Of a stretch of DNA of 64,000 bases, positions 52,195-60,372 are shown in pieces (position 1 is the stretch's first letter; each line of letters begins with the position of its first letter). A model generated the notes under the pieces. It saw only the letters and a list, made by a program, of their open reading frames with translations. It did no database searches and was not told the origin of the DNA. The stretch is taken from assembly GCF_017357005.1 (NCBI RefSeq), contig NZ_CP071589.1, positions 1-64,000 on the forward strand. The letters are read 5' to 3'. Origin of the DNA: Staphylococcus simiae (GTDB lineage: Bacteria; Bacillota; Bacilli; Staphylococcales; Staphylococcaceae). A program made the translations under genes and the position numbers.

Positions 52195-52959
52195 TCATTT
52201 CTCTTTTGAATATTTTTTCAACATTTTTAAAAACTCTAATGAAAAAGAGTAGGCATCTCCTGGCCAACGAGAGGAAATATAATGACGGTCTTTAACCACA
52301 AATCCTCTATTTAGATTTTTATAAGAATCTCTTAGTAATCCCATATTGCCTTTTTTGAAATTTTTTTTATTCGTTAATGCATTAATAACTTCATCTTGAA
52401 CTGTTTGTGTATAGGTTCGATAATAATCTCCGACTCGATTCTTTGTTAAGTAATAAGCCATTAACTCTTGTCTCTTTAATAGCCCTGTTGTTTTATAATC
52501 TGAAATAATTGATTGATTTGTCTGTGGATCAATTGTTCTAGCTAGAACAATAGTTCCGTGACAAATTGCCCCAACTGGTTTTTTTTCTTCAAAAAAAGAA
52601 CGAACTTTATCTTGTAAAACAGTAGACTCTAAATAATCTTTCATTCCAGAGTCATGGCCTCCAGGTAAAATAAGCCCATCAAACATGTTTACATCAATAT
52701 TTTCATATTTAATTGGATTATTAAATTGACGATTTTGTAACATATCATTATAAGTATTTATAGCGTCTTTACTAGCCATTAAGGCCCATTTTAAAGGTCC
52801 CAATCCCTCTCCTGTTAACATTCTATTATCAGCTCTACCATTTTTGCCATTTGGTGTAGCAAAAATAACTTGGATATTGTTCATTATTAGAATTGACCAG
52901 GGAATGGCTACTTCAGTTGGATCAAAATCTCTATTTGGAATCGGTATAAGAACTTTCAT
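52195..52959 (-). CDS. DJ-1/PfpI-superfamily protein (Hsp31-like glutamine amidotransferase fold)
   Basis: The 254-residue protein has the DJ-1/PfpI fold: MKVLIPIPNRDFDPTEVAIP at the N terminus, FDGLILPGGHDSGM in the middle, and the nucleophile elbow GAICHGTIVLA with Cys133. The length and the additional C-terminal region resemble Hsp31-type deglycase/chaperone proteins more than small PfpI proteases. I start at 52959, with AAGGGA about 9 nt upstream; a longer reading to 53004 lacks an RBS. It follows the alpha/beta hydrolase and the Crp/Fnr regulator on the same strand, probably one stress-response group. Substrate unknown. Confidence 0.85.
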   Translation of the reverse strand: MKVLIPIPNRDFDPTEVAIPWSILIMNNIQVIFATPNGKNGRADNRMLTGEGLGPLKWALMASKDAINTYNDMLQNRQFNNPIKYENIDVNMFDGLILPGGHDSGMKDYLESTVLQDKVRSFFEEKKPVGAICHGTIVLARTIDPQTNQSIISDYKTTGLLKRQELMAYYLTKNRVGDYYRTYTQTVQDEVINALTNKKNFKKGNMGLLRDSYKNLNRGFVVKDRHYISSRWPGDAYSFSLEFLKMLKKYSKEK

Positions 52960-53088
52960 CAATTTATCCCTTCTTTTATCATTAACAGAATTATGTGATA
53001 TCACTTTCCTGTTATTCTTACATATGTTAAACCACTAATTAAGATCTTCATAGCCAGATTTATAGTAAACAAACTATTCAAATGGTTT

Positions 53089-54036
53089 TTATATGTTTAA
53101 TTCACGATTGATAAAATTTAAACTAGCTTCATGCAAATCTTCTAACGCTTCTTTCTCAATAGGGAAATGAGAGCCGTTCCGTAATATAACTTTTTTTACT
53201 TTCACTTTTGAAATATTATCTAACACTAAATCACTTAAATGTAGTGGACTCCATTTATCTTTTTCTGGTTGTGTCAATAAAATCGGACATATATTAAAAT
53301 CTTTAGGTTCTATATCAGGTTGATAATTCATATAACTATAAATAAATTTCATTGTTACACTAATACCAGCAGAAGTTTCATCTTTTAACAAAACATCCAA
53401 ACAACGTTTATTATTAACAGAAGCCCACATTTTTGAAGAGGTGCTCAATTTCATTTTCCTTCTACCTAATCCAATTTTGGTTTGTATACCTGCAAGTGGC
53501 ACTCCAATTTTAGCCCAAAATGCATTATTAGTTGTTTCTAAACGAACTTGACTTTTACGTTGATCTAGAAATGTCATACCAATAATACCTTTAACTTTCT
53601 TATTTTTGGATGCCACATGATAAGTTTCCATTCCACCTGCAGAAAGACCATATAAAAATATTGGACGGTTGTCTTTTTCTAGTTCAGCATCAATTAGGTC
53701 ACTGCCACACTGTACCCAATCATCATAAGAAATAGTCATTTGAGGATTTACCTTTGTCACTCCATATGTCGGCATATCAACTGAAATAGTTTCGAATCCT
53801 TCTTTCGCCATTGGTCCAGCAAAAATCATTGATATTTGTCGAGCGTTACTACCTACTCCATGAAAACAAATGATTTTTGCCTTGGCATTTTTATTACGAA
53901 ATGTATCAAGATGGACTTTATTTTCTTTCCAATTCCATATTTCTTCCTTTGGCTCATGATCACTTGTAAAATGAAGTTCTTTAGGTAAAAATGTTTGAAA
54001 ATCTTTCCAAGCTTGTTGATTTTGATAAGTTGTCAT
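53089..54036 (-). CDS. Alpha/beta hydrolase
   Basis: This 315-residue serine hydrolase has the oxyanion strand IICFHGVGSNARQ, nucleophile Ser132 in YGLSAGGME, a probable acid in LLTQPEKDKWSP and the catalytic His in RNGSHFPIE. No signal peptide is seen, so it acts in the cytoplasm. The start at 54036 is set by GGAGG 6 nt upstream; an extension to 54048 would include that RBS. It lies between the DJ-1-like gene and the Crp/Fnr regulator. The substrate cannot be predicted. Confidence 0.85.
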   Translation of the reverse strand: MTTYQNQQAWKDFQTFLPKELHFTSDHEPKEEIWNWKENKVHLDTFRNKNAKAKIICFHGVGSNARQISMIFAGPMAKEGFETISVDMPTYGVTKVNPQMTISYDDWVQCGSDLIDAELEKDNRPIFLYGLSAGGMETYHVASKNKKVKGIIGMTFLDQRKSQVRLETTNNAFWAKIGVPLAGIQTKIGLGRRKMKLSTSSKMWASVNNKRCLDVLLKDETSAGISVTMKFIYSYMNYQPDIEPKDFNICPILLTQPEKDKWSPLHLSDLVLDNISKVKVKKVILRNGSHFPIEKEALEDLHEASLNFINRELNI

Positions 54037-54124
54037 ATTTACCTCCAATTGAATTTTTATAATATATTTGTTAGGAATATATTAACAATCAGAAATATAA
54101 GACGCATTAACATTTGATAATAGA

Positions 54125-54703
54125 TTAGAGTTCTTTCCGAATTCTACTCAATGATTCTTTTGTAATTCCAAGGTAAGAAGAGATAACGTATTGGGGTATT
54201 CGATCTTCTAAATGTGAGTAGTTCTTTTTAAAATCTAAATAACGTTGCGATGCATCTAGGCACTGGAAATTATATTCTCTTTTCATTTTGTACATAATTA
54301 TATTTTCTAAAAACTCACTATAAGCTTTTGCCGTTTCTTTATAAGAAAGTAAAATGTTTTTAAAATCATTTCCTTTAAAACGAAGGCAATGCAAATCTTC
54401 TAATGCTTCAAAAACCTCAAAACTACTCGATTGAAATAATGATTCCCCCATCATGTAGTCATTTTCAGATATTAAAAGTTTAGTAATATCATTTCCTTTA
54501 ATATCAATATAATAACTTCGAGCCAGACCTTTTAAAATAAGATAAACAAAATCAAGCTTATCATCCAAATTTAATATAACTGAGTTTTTAGAAAATGAAA
54601 CTTCTTCTGCTATATTTGTAATCTCATTAATAACTTGTGAATTAATATTTTCAACATCTTTCATAGCGTGACTAATAATTTTTTTCTTTTCTTTGAAATT
54701 CAT
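54125..54703 (-). CDS. Crp/Fnr family transcriptional regulator
   Basis: The 192-residue protein has an N-terminal cyclic-nucleotide-binding-like beta roll (VSFSKNSVILNLDDKLDFVYLI ... GESLF) and a compact C-terminal winged helix ending PQYVISSYLGITKESLSRIRKEL, the Crp-type recognition helix. There is no Fnr-type cysteine cluster. GAGGG lies 6 nt before the ATG at 54703. As the first of three minus-strand genes, it probably controls the hydrolase and DJ-1-like genes. The effector is unknown. Confidence 0.88.
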   Translation of the reverse strand: MNFKEKKKIISHAMKDVENINSQVINEITNIAEEVSFSKNSVILNLDDKLDFVYLILKGLARSYYIDIKGNDITKLLISENDYMMGESLFQSSSFEVFEALEDLHCLRFKGNDFKNILLSYKETAKAYSEFLENIIMYKMKREYNFQCLDASQRYLDFKKNYSHLEDRIPQYVISSYLGITKESLSRIRKEL

Positions 54704-54812
54704 CTTATCCCTCATTTTGAGACCCTAATTTATTTAGTTAACATAATAGACCTTTTATCAGAACTACACAAACATCTTCTATAAAAAGCCTCGCTTACGT
54801 TCTTTCAATAAA

Positions 54813-55178
54813 TCAATTTTTCTTCCATTTCCTAAATTTCCAGATACTCATGTTTTGCAATTTGTTCAATTCTTCTTCAGCATTCTCAAAACTATTTGAA
54901 AGTATTTCATATTCTTCTTTCAAATCTTCGTGTTTATAACCTAATTCATTATACTCATTCTGTAAATCAGTATAAGCAAGCTGTGTTTCACTTGCTTCAT
55001 TGTCACTTTCTAATTTGGTTTGAATATCTTCTAACATTTGTTTAAGCTCGTTATTGCTATTAGTAACTGCTTGCGTAAGTGATGAGGTTACTTGTTGTAT
55101 AATATGACTTTCTATATCATCCAATGACTGAAGCTGTTGTTTAACCATAGTTTCATTAGTAGGTAAAGTTTCAGCCAC
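54813..55178 (-). CDS. Small coiled-coil protein of unknown function
   Basis: I do not recognise this protein of about 121 residues. Almost all of it is predicted coiled-coil or helix, rich in E, Q, N and L (LKQMLEDIQTKLESDNEAS ... LKEEYEILSNSFENAEEELN), ending in a basic aromatic tail MSIWKFRKWKKN. There is no transmembrane segment or signal peptide. AAAGG lies about 6 nt before the GTG at 55178; a GTG at 55196 would add six residues. The sequence could be the C-terminal part of a plasmid partition or replication protein (DUF536-like) that has lost its HTH domain, but that is a guess. Confidence 0.5.
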   Translation of the reverse strand: MAETLPTNETMVKQQLQSLDDIESHIIQQVTSSLTQAVTNSNNELKQMLEDIQTKLESDNEASETQLAYTDLQNEYNELGYKHEDLKEEYEILSNSFENAEEELNKLQNMSIWKFRKWKKN

Positions 55179-55196
55179 TTCTATACCTTTCTCCAC

Positions 55197-55651
55197 TTTA
55201 ACGATTGTATATCATAGTGTGGTATGTCAACAGTAATTTAACAAGTGGTCAATATCAACAACACTTTGATTTGTATAAAAAAGTTATTCTTTCAAAATCG
55301 TTATTGTTAAACATGAACGGAATATAAAAATGCATTTATTTTATTACCATAATTATTGAATATTTTATCCATTTTTATCATCTCTTATATAATACATTTT
55401 ATTTTTGCTTTCTTTAAATAACGTTTTAAAGTTGTTAATTAATTTTATGGTTTGTCTATTGGTGTTAATAATGAACTATTACATATAATCAAAAGAATGA
55501 TTATTTTGAGCGGTGACACAATATGATCAAATTTATAAAAAACAAACTAACAATTATTAAAATATTACAATTTATAATTTTGTTAATATGTTGTTTATGT
55601 TAAGATGAATGCGTATTACATATATTTTAATAAATTTAGGGGGATTTAATT
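55197..55651. other. Divergent spacer before the LPXTG gene
   Basis: These 455 AT-rich bases hold no supported gene. A plausible promoter for the LPXTG gene lies near 55,575-55,605 (TTGTTAATATG, then GTTAAGATG). Just upstream of the start is a GGGGG-type RBS. Confidence 0.4.
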
Positions 55652-56245
55652 ATGAAAAAAGTAGGAATTTTAGGAACAACAGCATTAGCAGGCGCATTAT
55701 TATTTACAGGTATTAGTTCACATGAAGCAAATGCTGCTGAATCATCAGTAAACGCAAATAACGCCCAATCTATTGCAAGTCAAGTTTGGAAAGAAGACGG
55801 TAACAAACCAGAGCTTGTCGATTTCCAAAAAGCTCAAGATAAAGGAGACTATTACTTACTAGTTTATAATAATAAATCACATGTAGGTAATGGTGCTGTT
55901 AGAGTATATAAAGATGGTACTGTAGAAAGTGGATCAGGAGTTTTAGCTACAGGTGATGAAGGTGAATTTTACAAAAATGGTAAATACCAATTTGATGATG
56001 TAAATAATAATGGCCAAGCTCAACAAGAGCAACAACAAACTACTACTAATAACAATGTAGCAACTCAAAATGGTCAACAAACACAAGAACAAGCGACTGC
56101 TCAAGTACAACAACAAGTACAAGCTAAAGAATTACCAGTAACTGGTGAAGAAACTAATACTGGTTTCGTAGCATCAATTGCTACTACATTATTAGCAGTT
56201 GGTTCATTACTAACATTCAAACGTTTTTCTAAAAACAATAAATAA
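55652..56245 (+). CDS. LPXTG-anchored surface protein
   Basis: This 197-residue secreted protein has a signal peptide (MKKVGILGTTALAGALLFTG, cleavage near ANA-AES at 28-29, no YSIRK motif). A globular part follows (about 35-115, with YYLLVYNNKSHVGNGAVRV), then a Gln/Asn/Thr-rich stalk (about 118-158), LPVTG at 161-165, a hydrophobic segment and a positive tail (KRFSKNNK). Sortase A should attach it to the cell wall. It is small for a staphylococcal surface protein, similar in size to SasX/SesI-type proteins, but I cannot assign it to a named one. The ligand is unknown. Confidence 0.88.
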   Translation: MKKVGILGTTALAGALLFTGISSHEANAAESSVNANNAQSIASQVWKEDGNKPELVDFQKAQDKGDYYLLVYNNKSHVGNGAVRVYKDGTVESGSGVLATGDEGEFYKNGKYQFDDVNNNGQAQQEQQQTTTNNNVATQNGQQTQEQATAQVQQQVQAKELPVTGEETNTGFVASIATTLLAVGSLLTFKRFSKNNK

Positions 56246-56254
56246 TTTTTTAAT

Positions 56255-56291
56255 AAGCTACTAGCCTGCAAAGAGGTTAGTAGCTTTTTTT
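56255..56291 (+). terminator. Intrinsic terminator after the LPXTG gene
   Basis: AAGCTACTA pairs with TAGTAGCTT, with an inner CCT/AGG, and seven Ts follow. The 430 nt beyond it contain no gene; 56,560-56,644 is an 85-nt stretch with no G at all on the plus strand. Confidence 0.85.
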
Positions 56292-56681
56292 GAAAAGATT
56301 GAACTAATTATGATTTAAATTTAGGTTGATTGGTTTTCATTTTGCTAAGTACTAGACTTAATTATCAACCACAGTACGAAATTTTATACCAATGAAGTTA
56401 ACATAAGTCGTAAGTAGCTTGATAATCAGCAAGTGGTATTGCTTATATAGTATTAGTAACGCTTTTAATACTGTTAATTATTGTGAATATAAATATGATA
56501 AACACTTATATAGAAGATAATAGAACTGAAGGATAATATTTTGAATACTCATACATAGGTACTCTTATTTTTACAATTTCCACCCAACTCCAACCATTCC
56601 CCCACATCCTCATAAAATTCAAAAAAATTCCTAAATTATAATTTGAAAATTTTGAAATACATCATAAAAGCATGTAGGATG

Positions 56682-56697
56682 AAAGTAAGCGCTTTCC
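56682..56697 (+). promoter_or_regulatory. CcpA operator (cre) before the polyol operon
   Basis: AAAGTAAGCGCTTTCC has the symmetrical AAGCGCTT centre of strong cre sites and lies 25-40 nt before the dehydrogenase start. It predicts carbon-catabolite repression of the operon. Confidence 0.75.
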
Positions 56698-56721
56698 AAA
56701 ATTAATAAGGAGTGGTCAATA

Positions 56722-57804
56722 ATGACGAATAAGAATTACCCGGACACAATGAAAGCAATTGTAGCATATGCACCTGGAGACTATAAATATGAAACAGTGA
56801 AGACACCTGTGATTGAAAATGCGAAAGAAATTATCGTTAAAGTAGAAGCATGTGGCATTTGTGCTGGCGATATTAAAGCATATGATGGTGCACCTAGTTT
56901 CTGGGGTGATGAAACTCAACCTGCATATATTAAGGCACCAATGATACCTGGTCATGAATTCATCGCGCGTATTGTTGCTAAAGGTGATGAAGTCACTGAC
57001 TTTGACATAGGTGATCGTGTCATTTCTGAACAAATTGTACCTTGTTGGGAATGTAGATTTTGTAAACGTGGAGAATATTGGATGTGTGAAAAGCATGACT
57101 TATACGGCTTCCAAAATAATGTCAACGGCGGCATGGCTGAATACATGAAATTTACTAAGGAAGCAATTAATTATAAAGTACCTGAAGATTTACCAATTGA
57201 ACAAGCTATATTAATTGAACCCTATGCTTGTAGCTTACACGCAGTGCAACGTGCGAATATCAAACTCGGTGATTTCGTTGTCATATCTGGCGCTGGCACA
57301 CTAGGACTTGGTATGGTTGGTGCAGCTAAAAAAGCAGGCGCAGAAACACTCGTAGTCTTAGATATGAAAGAAGATCGCTTAGAGTTAGCCAAGAAATTTG
57401 GTGCAGATATTGTGATGAATCCAGCAAAAGTGGACGTCGTTAAAGAAATTAAAGACATGACAGAAGGATATGGTTGCGATACTTATATTGAAGCAACGGG
57501 TCATCCTAAATCTGTTGAACAAGGCTTAAGTGCCATTAGAAAATTAGGACGCTTTGTGGAATTCTCAGTATTTGGCGAACCTGTCACAGTTGATTGGAGC
57601 ATTATTTCTGACCGTAAAGAACTAGATTTAATGGGAAGTCATTTAGGACCATACTGTTATCCACTTGTCATTGATGGCATTCAAAAAGGTGATTTTCCAA
57701 CTGAGGGTGTAGTTACACATCAATTGCCATTAGAATCATTTGAAGAAGGCTTTGAACTGATGAAAAAAGGTGACAAATCATTAAAAGTAGTTCTTGTACC
57801 TTAA
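56722..57804 (+). CDS. Zinc-dependent polyol dehydrogenase (erythritol/L-threitol dehydrogenase-like)
   Basis: This medium-chain dehydrogenase of 360 residues has a catalytic-zinc Cys in EACGICAGDIKAYDG, then GHEFIARI, a structural zinc cluster CWECRFCKRGEYWMC, and the Rossmann motif SGAGTLGLGMVGAA. Within the MDR family it looks like sugar-alcohol dehydrogenases (EltD-type). The following genes encode DhaK, DhaL and an RpiB-type isomerase, so a C4 polyol oxidised to erythrulose is the most likely substrate. A cre site precedes it. The substrate is inferred from context. Confidence 0.8.
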   Translation: MTNKNYPDTMKAIVAYAPGDYKYETVKTPVIENAKEIIVKVEACGICAGDIKAYDGAPSFWGDETQPAYIKAPMIPGHEFIARIVAKGDEVTDFDIGDRVISEQIVPCWECRFCKRGEYWMCEKHDLYGFQNNVNGGMAEYMKFTKEAINYKVPEDLPIEQAILIEPYACSLHAVQRANIKLGDFVVISGAGTLGLGMVGAAKKAGAETLVVLDMKEDRLELAKKFGADIVMNPAKVDVVKEIKDMTEGYGCDTYIEATGHPKSVEQGLSAIRKLGRFVEFSVFGEPVTVDWSIISDRKELDLMGSHLGPYCYPLVIDGIQKGDFPTEGVVTHQLPLESFEEGFELMKKGDKSLKVVLVP

Positions 57805-57847
57805 ATGTTAAACCATCACTATTCCAAATATAAAGGAGCATAAGCAC

Positions 57848-58846
57848 ATGAAAAAGATGATTAATAATCCAGATGATGTCATCGATGAATTAGTCGATGG
57901 TTATGTGAGCGCATATCCTGACTATATTAGACGTACAGATTTACATCATCGTGCACTTATTGGTAAGAAACGTAATCCTAATCGTAAGGTCAGTATATTG
58001 ATAGGTGGCGGTTCAGGTCACGAACCAGGATTCCTAGGATATGTTGGTTCAGGCATGGCAGATGGGGTTGCTGTAGGGAATATATTTGCCTCACCTTCGC
58101 CTATTCCGATACAGGCAGTGACTAAAGAGATTCATGATGGACATGGCGTGTTATATATTTATGGTAATTATGCAGGCGATTTAATGAATTTTGAAATGGC
58201 TAGTGAAATGACTGAAGTTGAAGATGATATTGAAACTGCAGTCGTCATTGGTAACGATGATGTCGCGTCATCTAAAGAGCTTGATGATCGTAGAGGAATT
58301 GCAGGAGAACTATTGTTATATAAAGTCGCAGGTGCTGCTGCAGATTTCGGCTATGATTTAGAAGAAGTGAGACGTATTACACAATTTGCCAGTGATCACA
58401 CGCGTTCTATGGGTATTGGTTTAAGTCCGTGTTATTTGCCACAAACAGGTAAACCAAGTTTCGACCTAGCAGATAATGAAATGGAAATCGGTTTAGGACA
58501 TCATGGTGAACCTGGTATTGAAAAGACAACCATAAGAACGGCAAAAGAAACAGTCAATGTGATTATGACAAACATTTTAAAAGAAGGTCTATACCAACAA
58601 GATGACGAAGTGGTAGTACTGATTAATGGTTTAGGTGCTACATCTCAAATGGAATTATATATTATCAATAAAGAAGTCGCAGCTATCTTAAATGATCGAG
58701 GTATTAAAACATATAAAAGTTATATTGGTAATTTTATTACATCTATGGAGATGGGTGGTTTTTCAGTTACATTAATGAAAGTAGATGACATGTTAAAACG
58801 TTGCATATCACACCCAGTTGACTGTCCAAATTTTAAAGAAGTATAA
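57848..58846 (+). CDS. dhaK: Dihydroxyacetone kinase subunit DhaK (probable ketose kinase)
   Basis: DhaK binds small ketoses covalently through a histidine (His219 in GLGHHGEPG) and is phosphorylated via DhaL. The 332-residue protein shows the substrate loop GGGSGHEPG (53-61) and the GNYAGD motif. GGAG precedes the ATG, and dhaL follows within 13 nt. In this operon, with a polyol dehydrogenase and an RpiB protein, the substrate may be erythrulose rather than dihydroxyacetone. No DhaM or PTS partner is encoded nearby. Confidence 0.9.
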   Translation: MKKMINNPDDVIDELVDGYVSAYPDYIRRTDLHHRALIGKKRNPNRKVSILIGGGSGHEPGFLGYVGSGMADGVAVGNIFASPSPIPIQAVTKEIHDGHGVLYIYGNYAGDLMNFEMASEMTEVEDDIETAVVIGNDDVASSKELDDRRGIAGELLLYKVAGAAADFGYDLEEVRRITQFASDHTRSMGIGLSPCYLPQTGKPSFDLADNEMEIGLGHHGEPGIEKTTIRTAKETVNVIMTNILKEGLYQQDDEVVVLINGLGATSQMELYIINKEVAAILNDRGIKTYKSYIGNFITSMEMGGFSVTLMKVDDMLKRCISHPVDCPNFKEV

Positions 58847-58858
58847 GGAGGGATAACA

Positions 58859-59494
58859 GTGGAAGTTTCAGGACAACAATTTAAACAATATATTATCAAT
58901 TTAACTGAACTATTTGAACGTGAAAAAGACGCATTATGCGAGCTTGATAGAAAAATTGGAGACGGAGACCATGGCGTAACGATGAATATTGGCTATCAAG
59001 CAGTTAAACAAGAAATCATGAACGAACTGCAAGAGCAAAATGATATTGCCAAGATTAGTGTTGCTGTGGGCAAGACATTCTTAGATGCTGTGGGCTCATC
59101 AGTTGGACCACTTTATGCTTCTGGTTATTTAAAAGGCGCAGTAGCTGTGAAAAATAAAGAGTCATTGAACGATGATGACTTATATGATTTTTGGATAGCC
59201 TTTAGTAAAGGTATTAAAGCTAGAGGAAAAGCTGAAGTTGGCGATAAAACGATGATTGATACGTTGGAACCATTTTTTGACGTGTTAGAACATGCTAAAA
59301 GTAATGGCGAATCCTTTGACAGTGGCTTCAATCAAGCGTTGGAAGCTGCTAAAAAAGGTATGGAAAGTACGAAAGATATTATTTCCAATAAAGGTCGATC
59401 TAAGCGTTTAGGTCAACGTTCACAAGGACATGTAGATCCAGGTGCCATGTCGGCATACCTGATGTTAGAAACATTTAAGCCATTTGTTGACTAG
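58859..59494 (+). CDS. dhaL: Dihydroxyacetone kinase subunit DhaL
   Basis: DhaL is an all-helical nucleotide-binding subunit that passes phosphate to the DhaK-bound ketose. The 211-residue protein has the Mg/ADP site IGDGDHGVTMNIG and the lid-side GSSVGPLYASGYL and GKAEVGDKTMIDTL motifs, and ends near the typical SQGHVDPGAMS. It starts at a GTG 9 nt after GGAGG. In PTS-linked systems ADP stays bound and is rephosphorylated by DhaM; with no DhaM here, phosphate may come from free ATP or an enzyme encoded elsewhere. Confidence 0.9.
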   Translation: MEVSGQQFKQYIINLTELFEREKDALCELDRKIGDGDHGVTMNIGYQAVKQEIMNELQEQNDIAKISVAVGKTFLDAVGSSVGPLYASGYLKGAVAVKNKESLNDDDLYDFWIAFSKGIKARGKAEVGDKTMIDTLEPFFDVLEHAKSNGESFDSGFNQALEAAKKGMESTKDIISNKGRSKRLGQRSQGHVDPGAMSAYLMLETFKPFVD

Positions 59495-59518
59495 AAGATA
59501 TTCAAGGAGGAAGACATA

Positions 59519-59968
59519 ATGAAAATAGCAATCGGAGCTGACCATAACGGTTATGATTTAAAAGAAGTAATCAAAGCACATGTTGAACAATTAGGACATG
59601 AAGTAGAAGACTTTGGTTGTCACAATTGTGCAGAAGTAGATTATCCAGATGTTGCTGTAGAAGTGGGTAAGAGTATTCAACAAGGTAATAATGAACGCGG
59701 TATTTTAATATGTGGAACAGGCATTGGCGTGGCAATTACGGCAAATAAATTAAACGGTATACGTGCAGCCATGGCACATGATTATTATTCTGCCGAACGT
59801 GCGCAACTAAGTAATAATGCACAAATTTTAACAATGGGTGCTCAAATTATAGGTCCAGAAGTTGCTAAGAAAAATGTAGAGGCGTATTTGAGTGTAGCAT
59901 GGGAAGGCGGCTCACAACGTAAAGTCGATAAGATTGATGCCATTGATAATAGTGAAAAAAACAAGTAA
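59519..59968 (+). CDS. RpiB/LacAB-family sugar-phosphate isomerase
   Basis: The 149-residue protein has the RpiB signature: GADHNGYDLKEVI with the substrate-binding Asp-His, the active-site Cys in ILICGTGIGVAI, and the C-terminal RAAMAHDYYSAERA. RpiB-type enzymes interconvert ribose-5-P and ribulose-5-P, and in tetritol pathways related EryI/LerI-type enzymes isomerise erythrulose phosphates to erythrose-4-P. The operon context favours the latter. A strong AAGGAGG RBS precedes the ATG. It is the last gene of the operon. Confidence 0.88.
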   Translation: MKIAIGADHNGYDLKEVIKAHVEQLGHEVEDFGCHNCAEVDYPDVAVEVGKSIQQGNNERGILICGTGIGVAITANKLNGIRAAMAHDYYSAERAQLSNNAQILTMGAQIIGPEVAKKNVEAYLSVAWEGGSQRKVDKIDAIDNSEKNK

Positions 59969-60104
59969 ACAAGAGGATTTATAAGAAGTCAGGCAGATTC
60001 ATCGGAAAATGAAAATCGATGTTTATAGGAACAAAGGTAATAAGGGATTTTGTTTTTCTGCTTGCTTCGGTGTTATAATACCCTTAACGACGATAAATAT
60101 GTAA

Positions 60105-60200
60105 TTATTTATCGCGCTTACTAAGCCAATAAGTAAAATGCGCGATGGCACAGCCACTGATAACTGGTGTTATGATGTGAAGAAGATAGCAGATGAGTTT
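60105..60200 (-). pseudogene. Decayed PepA1/Fst-type toxin gene
   Basis: The minus-strand frame reads HIITPVISGCAIAHFTYWLS then KRDK and stop, very close to the S. aureus PepA1 toxin (HIIAPVISGCAIAFF...). The codons upstream (LICYLL) are preceded by no ATG, GTG or TTG before a stop, so the start has been lost. It lies between two plus-strand TATAAT boxes (60,074-60,079 and 60,224-60,229) that look like promoters of antitoxin RNAs. Confidence 0.65.
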
Positions 60201-60223
60201 TGCATTCTTACCTACGATGGTGT

Positions 60224-60297
60224 TATAATTTAATTAACAAAGAGAGTTCCATAGGTACACCAATCCCCTCACTATTACGAGTAGTGAGGGGATTTTT
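60224..60297 (+). ncRNA. SprA-AS-like antisense RNA
   Basis: TATAAT at 60224-60229 is followed by a predicted RNA of about 60 nt ending in AATCCCCTCACT/AGTGAGGGGATT plus TTTTT (60,262-60,297). The ACACCAATCCCC segment is shared with the 38.1-kb module. Its partner would be the truncated toxin frame at 60,325-60,369. Confidence 0.6.
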
Positions 60298-60324
60298 GGT
60301 GGTGCGATATCGTCGCTTATTTAA

Positions 60325-60369
60325 TTATTTGTCGCGTTTACTAAACCAATAAGTAAATAGCACGTTCAT
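60325..60369 (-). pseudogene. Truncated Fst-type toxin frame
   Basis: The minus-strand 14-codon frame MNVLFTYWFSKRDK matches the C-terminal half of the adjacent decayed toxin (HFTYWLSKRDK). The AP-x-x-x-G half is missing. It is probably a remnant of a tandem duplication of the toxin module; it is too short to span the membrane. Confidence 0.55.
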
Positions 60370-60372
60370 TAT

